Source: Candidatus Methanomethylicaceae archaeon
GTDB taxonomy: Archaea > Thermoproteota > Methanomethylicia > Methanomethylicales > Methanomethylicaceae
Direction of reading: 5' to 3'
Assembly (NCBI GenBank): GCA_015660995.1
Contig: JACTUC010000001.1
Location: 62,001-126,000, forward strand
DNA: 64,000 bases
Shown piece by piece: positions 59,115 to 64,000 of the stretch (position 1 is the first letter of the stretch; each line of letters opens with the position of its first letter). The notes beneath the pieces were generated by a model. That model saw only the letters and a list, made by a program, of their open reading frames with translations, made no database searches and was not told the origin of the DNA. The position numbers were made by a program, and so were the translations under genes.

Positions 59115-59825
59115 CTAGAACTTGATTAGCCCCTGAGCTTCTTTTATGAGCTTGACTAAGTCCTGAACTACTGCTTTCAAGAGAACCTCGCCTTTCTCCT
59201 TAGTCGCCTTCCTCGCGTCCCCCGTTAGCGCGATCCCGTATAGCTTGAGATCCAATGCCCTGGAATAAAACCTGAACTTGGGAAAGACAGCATCGTGCAT
59301 CTTTGCGTATTTCATTTTTACGCTCTCCTCGTTGATTGCCAACATAGCGCTCGTCTCGTCCTCGCCAGCGTGCCCAGGCGCGCTGAATGTGCCTGCCACG
59401 CCCGTGCCAAGCTCCTTCCACCAGTCGAGCACTATTATGCTAAGGTCAGTCTTGCTCGAGATATCCCTAGCGGCCATGGAAATCGGAACTGAATTTCCGC
59501 CATGCCCGTTGATAACTACTAGTAGCCTTACCCCGTTGCGGTTGGCTTCCAGCATGACACTTCTGACGTACTTCGAGAGGGCATCGGGATCGATGTCAAA
59601 CGTTCCAGGAAAGTTTCTCATCGATTTGCAGGAGCCGTACCATATGGGCGGCAGGACCAGAAGGTTCAGCTCTGCGGCCACCTTCTCAACGATGTACTTT
59701 GGGATTATGCCGTCCGTCCCGAGCGGTAAGTGATCCCCATGTCTCTCCACACTGCCCACTACAATAAGGGCGGTCCCCTTATCCTCGGTGTCGAATTGGA
59801 TGCCCGTAAGTTCAGTAATCTTCAT
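59115..59825 (-). CDS. Creatininase family amidohydrolase
   Basis: VVGSVERHGDHLPLGTDGIIP...VVINGHGGNSVPI...GHAGEDETSAML. Confidence 0.88.
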   Translation of the reverse strand: MKITELTGIQFDTEDKGTALIVVGSVERHGDHLPLGTDGIIPKYIVEKVAAELNLLVLPPIWYGSCKSMRNFPGTFDIDPDALSKYVRSVMLEANRNGVRLLVVINGHGGNSVPISMAARDISSKTDLSIIVLDWWKELGTGVAGTFSAPGHAGEDETSAMLAINEESVKMKYAKMHDAVFPKFRFYSRALDLKLYGIALTGDARKATKEKGEVLLKAVVQDLVKLIKEAQGLIKF

Positions 59826-59960
59826 GACAATACACTGTTTTTCCCTATGTTCCCTAAGGTTTTAGCCTTTGTGATCACGCCAATTGTTAAACAGTTTAGT
59901 GTGCTACAAAAAGGAAGGAATTATATCATAGCTTACGGCGTAATAAGGCGAGGGTTCGAC

Positions 59961-61181
59961 ATGCTCAAAGTCGGCATTATCGGTAAGACAAATACTGGCA
60001 AGACCACGCTCTTCAACGCGGTCACGCTCCTGAACGCCGAGATCTCCAACTACCCCTTCACCACCAAGTCCCCAAACATAGGGATCGGCTACGTCAAGAC
60101 GCCCTGTGTCCATAGGGAGATTGGAGTGAAGGACAATCCTAAGAACTCTACGTGTCTAGATGGCTGGAGGTTCATACCAATCGAAGTGATAGATCTGCCT
60201 GGTCTCATAAAGGGCGCCTGGGAGGGCGCAGGCTTGGGTAACCAGTTCCTCTCGGTTGCTGCCCAGGCGGACGCGCTCCTCCACGTCGTGGACGCCTCTG
60301 GGAGCATAAACTCGAAGGGGGCGATATGCGAGCCCGGTATGGGTTCCCCGCTGGCTGATTACTACGACATCGAAGAGGAGCTCATCAAATGGTACACCAA
60401 GAACATAATGGAGAATGCTGACCAAGTGATCCGATTGTTAGAGGGAAAGAACATGGATCTGACCAAGGCCTTCCTCGAGGTCATGGCCGGGATAAAGGTT
60501 AAGGAAGAGCACATCAAGACAGCGCTTAATAGGACTAAGCTGGGTAGCATCCCGTTGGGTGACTGGGAGGACGAGGATTTTAAGAGCTTCGCCACCGAGA
60601 TAAGGTACCTCTCAAAGCCTACCCTCATAGTAGCTAACAAGATGGACATGCCCGTGTCAGAGAAGAACTTCCAAGGGCTTCAGGAAACCTTTGGCGAAAA
60701 GTTCGTTATTCCGTGCTCAGCAGACGTTGAGCTAGCTCTGAGGCGCGCTGAGAAGTCAGGAGTAATCTCATACGTGCCAGGGGAAGAGGGGTTCAAGATC
60801 AAGGACCTTTCCAAGGTGACTCCCAAGCAGAAATGGGCGCTCGACTACGTCAAGTCAAGGATGCTGGATAAATGGCTCAGAACTGGCGTAGACCTCGCAC
60901 TATCAGTGACCATATTTAAATTGCTCATGATGAATGTCGTTTACCCAGTAGAGGACGCAAAACACTACTCAGACAGTAAAGGAAATGTTTTACCGGATGC
61001 ATACATTCTGCCAAACGGCTCTACACCCTTCGATCTAGCCAAAGCTATCCATTCCGATCTCTCTGAAGGATTCCTCTATGCTATAGATGCCACTACGGGC
61101 TTTAGGCTTCCAAAGGACTACACAATTAGGGACAGGGATGTGATTACCATAGTCTCGACGAGGAGAAAGTCGAAGCCATAA
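59961..61181 (+). CDS. YchF/OBG-type GTPase with TGS domain
   Basis: MLKVGIIGKTNTGKTTLFNAVTLLNAEISNYPFTTKSPNIGIGYV; C-terminal TGS; true start ATG 59961. Confidence 0.85.
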   Translation: MLKVGIIGKTNTGKTTLFNAVTLLNAEISNYPFTTKSPNIGIGYVKTPCVHREIGVKDNPKNSTCLDGWRFIPIEVIDLPGLIKGAWEGAGLGNQFLSVAAQADALLHVVDASGSINSKGAICEPGMGSPLADYYDIEEELIKWYTKNIMENADQVIRLLEGKNMDLTKAFLEVMAGIKVKEEHIKTALNRTKLGSIPLGDWEDEDFKSFATEIRYLSKPTLIVANKMDMPVSEKNFQGLQETFGEKFVIPCSADVELALRRAEKSGVISYVPGEEGFKIKDLSKVTPKQKWALDYVKSRMLDKWLRTGVDLALSVTIFKLLMMNVVYPVEDAKHYSDSKGNVLPDAYILPNGSTPFDLAKAIHSDLSEGFLYAIDATTGFRLPKDYTIRDRDVITIVSTRRKSKP

Positions 61182-61221
61182 TATGTAGCCAATGCTTAGA
61201 TCGAAGTCAAGATGATCAATA

Positions 61222-61758
61222 TTGCAGCAGTTTGAGAAGACACTATCCTCCTCCCACCCCTTTTCTGGCCAGCTGATCAGATTAAGGGTTGATGAAGTAC
61301 TGCTACCAAATGGCAGGAAAACGTCTAGGGAAATCGTTGAGCATGGCGGGGCGGTTGCTATCATTGCTCTTCAAAGCAACGGCGTCCTCATGGAAAGGCA
61401 GTACCGCCATGCGGCAGGAAGGGTGATGTGGGAGATCCCCGCAGGGACGATTGAGAAGGGGGAGGAGCCAAAAGACTGCGCAATTAGGGAGCTTAGGGAG
61501 GAGACGGGCTATGAAGCCAAGAAGATGGAGGAGATCATCCATTTTTATGTGGCAGTCGGCTATAGCACTGAGGTCATACGAATCTTTCTCGCAACCGGGC
61601 TGAAACGGCATGGAGCAACCCTTGAGGAAGACGAGCAGATAGAAACGATACTGCTCCCTATAGGAGATGCACTGCGGATGGTGAAGGGCAACGAGATCGA
61701 GGATGCAAAGACAATTATCGGGCTTTTATCCTTAAGGGATAGGCTGAATGACAGATAG
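61222..61758 (+). CDS. NUDIX hydrolase (ADP-ribose pyrophosphatase-like)
   Basis: EIPAGTIEKGEEPKDCAIRELREETGYEAKKM Nudix box. Confidence 0.92.
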   Translation: MQQFEKTLSSSHPFSGQLIRLRVDEVLLPNGRKTSREIVEHGGAVAIIALQSNGVLMERQYRHAAGRVMWEIPAGTIEKGEEPKDCAIRELREETGYEAKKMEEIIHFYVAVGYSTEVIRIFLATGLKRHGATLEEDEQIETILLPIGDALRMVKGNEIEDAKTIIGLLSLRDRLNDR

Positions 61759-61773
61759 ATCTGGTGTCTGCTT

Positions 61774-62253
61774 ATGATTTCCAAAACAGTTCACATCTCA
61801 AGGATAAGGAAGAGCCGCGGCCAAGGATTCGAGAGGGATCTCGTAAAGAGATACAGGGATGTAGGCTGGTGGTCCTACCGCACCGGAGGGAATAGTGCTT
61901 ATCTCCCAGACGTGATGGCGACAAATGACGAGACAGGCGAGCTAGATGTGGTCGAAGGCAAGGCTGGGGCAAAAGATCACCTATATGTAGATTGGGATCA
62001 GATCCGGCGAGACATATTCCTCATCAACGGCTTCAAGCGCTACCCGAACAGAAGGATAGTGCTGGCTTTCAAGTTCCTTTCTAAGAAGAGGAAGGGTGAG
62101 GGTTACGAGAGGCGTAAGCTCAGGGAATACTACAAACTTGTGCCAGAGGAGATGTGGAAGAAGCTAGAGGGTCAGACGATCTCGTGCCACTACGAGAGGG
62201 GGTGCCCAGTTTTACCCGAGTACAGGCCCCCTTTCAAAGTCAAGGGAAGATGA
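61774..62253 (+). CDS. Hjc-like Holliday junction resolvase
   Basis: SRGQGFERDLVKRYRDVGWWSYRTGGNSAYLPDVMATNDETGELDVVEGKAG (E..R, PD..., xExK). Confidence 0.82.
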   Translation: MISKTVHISRIRKSRGQGFERDLVKRYRDVGWWSYRTGGNSAYLPDVMATNDETGELDVVEGKAGAKDHLYVDWDQIRRDIFLINGFKRYPNRRIVLAFKFLSKKRKGEGYERRKLREYYKLVPEEMWKKLEGQTISCHYERGCPVLPEYRPPFKVKGR

Positions 62254-62300
62254 GCTAAGGCTTATCTTTGTCTCCTTATATTTGAATCGAGGGATTAGCA

Positions 62301-62702
62301 TTGACGGAAGAGGGAAAAGATGAACTTGAAGCCATAAGGGCGAAGAAAATGGCTGAGTTTCAGCGCAGGTACTCGACCTCGAAGCAAGACGCTTCTCGAC
62401 AGCCTAAGAAGCCTGAGATCGACGACGAGACCCTTGTGAGATCAAACCTCTTTGAGAGAGGCGACGAGGTTCTCAATGCCGCCCTTGTTCAATATCCACA
62501 GGCAACCAGGCAGGTAATATCCAACATAGCTGGTCTATTCAGGTCTGGAAAACTCAAGGAACCGATACCTGGCGAAGAACTACTAGCCCTATTCCGCGAC
62601 CTTGGGATGCGTGTGCACCTCGAGACAACAATCAGCTATCTAAAAGATGGAAAGAGGATCACCTTGAGTGACAAGTTCAAGGGCAAGAAGCCCGATGATT
62701 AG
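62301..62702 (+). CDS. Hypothetical DNA-binding-like protein (PDCD5-like N-terminal charged region)
   Basis: Charged EAIRAKKMAEFQRRYS start; open frame between hjc-like and grpE. Confidence 0.4.
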   Translation: MTEEGKDELEAIRAKKMAEFQRRYSTSKQDASRQPKKPEIDDETLVRSNLFERGDEVLNAALVQYPQATRQVISNIAGLFRSGKLKEPIPGEELLALFRDLGMRVHLETTISYLKDGKRITLSDKFKGKKPDD

Positions 62703-62810
62703 TTTTTTTAAGAAAGATTCCATCAATCTCCGCAAAACCCCTACTAACCGTAACATATATATTTGTGTGCAATATATAACCTTCTGCAGAATTCCATCGT
62801 GGTGTCCACC

Positions 62811-63431
62811 ATGAACAGTCAGCCAGAGACTCCAGGCGAAGAGATAAGCCGTGATCAGGAGCCGCACACCAAGAACGGCCAAGCATCAAACACCATCACT
62901 GCGAATCAGGTAGATGCACTCATTGCCGCCTATGCGGAGGAGAAGAAGCGGTCTGCAGATTATCTGAACAAGCTGAAGTACCTGCAGGCGGACTTTGAGA
63001 ACTATCGCAAAAGGGTGGATCGCCAGATCGAGGAAGCCAAAAGGACCTCAAACGAGAGGCTTGTCATGGACCTTCTGGAAGTCATGGATGAGCTTGAGCT
63101 AGCAGTAAGCAACGGCAAATCGTGCGAGTCAGCCACGATTACGGAGGGAGTGGAGATGACGCTAAAGAAGCTAAGGAAGATACTCGAGGCCGAGGGTGTC
63201 AAGCCTATCGAATCAGTGGGCAAGAAGTTTGACCCGGACCTCTATTCCGTTATCTGCACAGCACCGAAGGAAGACGTGGAAGAGTCCACGGTTTTGGAGG
63301 AGTTGAGGAAGGGATACATCATGAACGGTAAGGTCATCAGGCCGAGTATGGTGAAGATATCCGTTAGGAATTCAGGATCAAAAAACAATAAAGAGAATGG
63401 TAATTTAAAGGAGGAAAAAAATAATGAGTAA
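62811..63431 (+). CDS. grpE: GrpE nucleotide exchange factor
   Basis: [45 protein letters not shown]...[12 protein letters not shown]; immediately precedes dnaK. Confidence 0.92.
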   Translation: MNSQPETPGEEISRDQEPHTKNGQASNTITANQVDALIAAYAEEKKRSADYLNKLKYLQADFENYRKRVDRQIEEAKRTSNERLVMDLLEVMDELELAVSNGKSCESATITEGVEMTLKKLRKILEAEGVKPIESVGKKFDPDLYSVICTAPKEDVEESTVLEELRKGYIMNGKVIRPSMVKISVRNSGSKNNKENGNLKEEKNNE

Positions 63432-64000
63432 AGTTCAACCGGGAGAGAAAATTCTAGGAATAGATTTAGGAACCACAAATTCAGCTGCAGCAGTATATGA
63501 AGCAGGAAGGGCGACGGTAATACCCAGCGCCGAGGGAGCCACTGCCGCCGGAAAAATGTTCCCCTCTGTCGTGGCTTTCACCAGGGACGGCACGTTGCTT
63601 GTGGGCGAATCTGCAAAGAGGCAGGCAACAGCAAACCCTGAAGGGACGGTCTATGAAATCAAACGGAAAATGGGTACTGACTACAAGGTCGAGATCTTTG
63701 GCAAGAGCTATACACCGCAGCAGATTTCATCGTTCATATTGCAGAAGATCAAAAAGGACGCTGAGGTCTACCTAGGCACGACCGTCAGGAAGGCTGTAAT
63801 AACCATCCCAGCGCACTTCAACGACAACCAGAGGCAGGCGACCAAGGACGCTGGCGAAATTGCGGGCTTCGAGGTTATGAGGTTAATAAACGAGCCAACA
63901 GCCGCATGCCTCGCTTACGGGGTAGATAAACTTGACAAGGACATGAAGATAATGGTATTCAGCTTCGGAGGTGGAACTCACGACGTCACGGTTATGGACT
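63424..64000 (+). CDS. dnaK: DnaK (Hsp70) chaperone, truncated by the window end
   Basis: [29 protein letters not shown]...[22 protein letters not shown]...[12 protein letters not shown]. Confidence 0.95.
   Translation, partial: MSKVQPGEKILGIDLGTTNSAAAVYEAGRATVIPSAEGATAAGKMFPSVVAFTRDGTLLVGESAKRQATANPEGTVYEIKRKMGTDYKVEIFGKSYTPQQISSFILQKIKKDAEVYLGTTVRKAVITIPAHFNDNQRQATKDAGEIAGFEVMRLINEPTAACLAYGVDKLDKDMKIMVFSFGGGTHDVTVMD

Noticed and set aside
59730-59960. N-terminal 77-aa extension of the YchF ORF
   Set aside because: Overlaps the divergent creatininase gene and its promoter; the conserved protein starts at MLKVGIIGKTN (59961)
1-64000. CRISPR arrays, tRNA and rRNA genes
   Set aside because: No regularly spaced repeats, no T-loop GGTTCGAATC-type sequence in intergenic DNA, and no rRNA-like stretch seen by eye

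Overview
The window is 64 kb of an archaeal chromosome, probably from an anaerobe: rubrerythrin/rubredoxin, class III RNR, and a HerA-NurA-Mre11-Rad50 operon. Most of it is ordinary housekeeping sequence. It includes a complete his operon (hisZ-G-D-C-B-H-A-F-IE, minus strand), nrdD-nrdG, a pterin/queuosine-type patch (folP, PTPS/QueD-like, FolE2/MptA-like, plus a distant QueT), tldD, YchF, an Hjc-like resolvase and grpE-dnaK. I saw no rRNA, tRNA or CRISPR array. Two small CDSs are missing from the ORF track: a 53-aa rubredoxin and a 36-aa zinc-ribbon microprotein. The best candidate for something new is an AT-rich accessory island at about 18.7-22.8 kb. It is bracketed by imperfect 29-bp direct repeats, the left copy overlapping the 3' end of a recombinase-like ORF fragment. 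It encodes a small TasA/SipW-type secreted beta-protein, a large surface protein that looks like a related beta-scaffold with a DUF2341-like block inserted, and a polytopic membrane protein. Other leads are a structured GC-rich leader with possible Shine-Dalgarno sequestration upstream of queT, a frame-disrupted NrdH-like redoxin just upstream of nrdDG, start or frame anomalies in hisZ and aspC, operator-like repeats at several promoters, and a DnaK with non-consensus residues in the phosphate-binding loop. All family calls come from reading the sequence; no database search was run.
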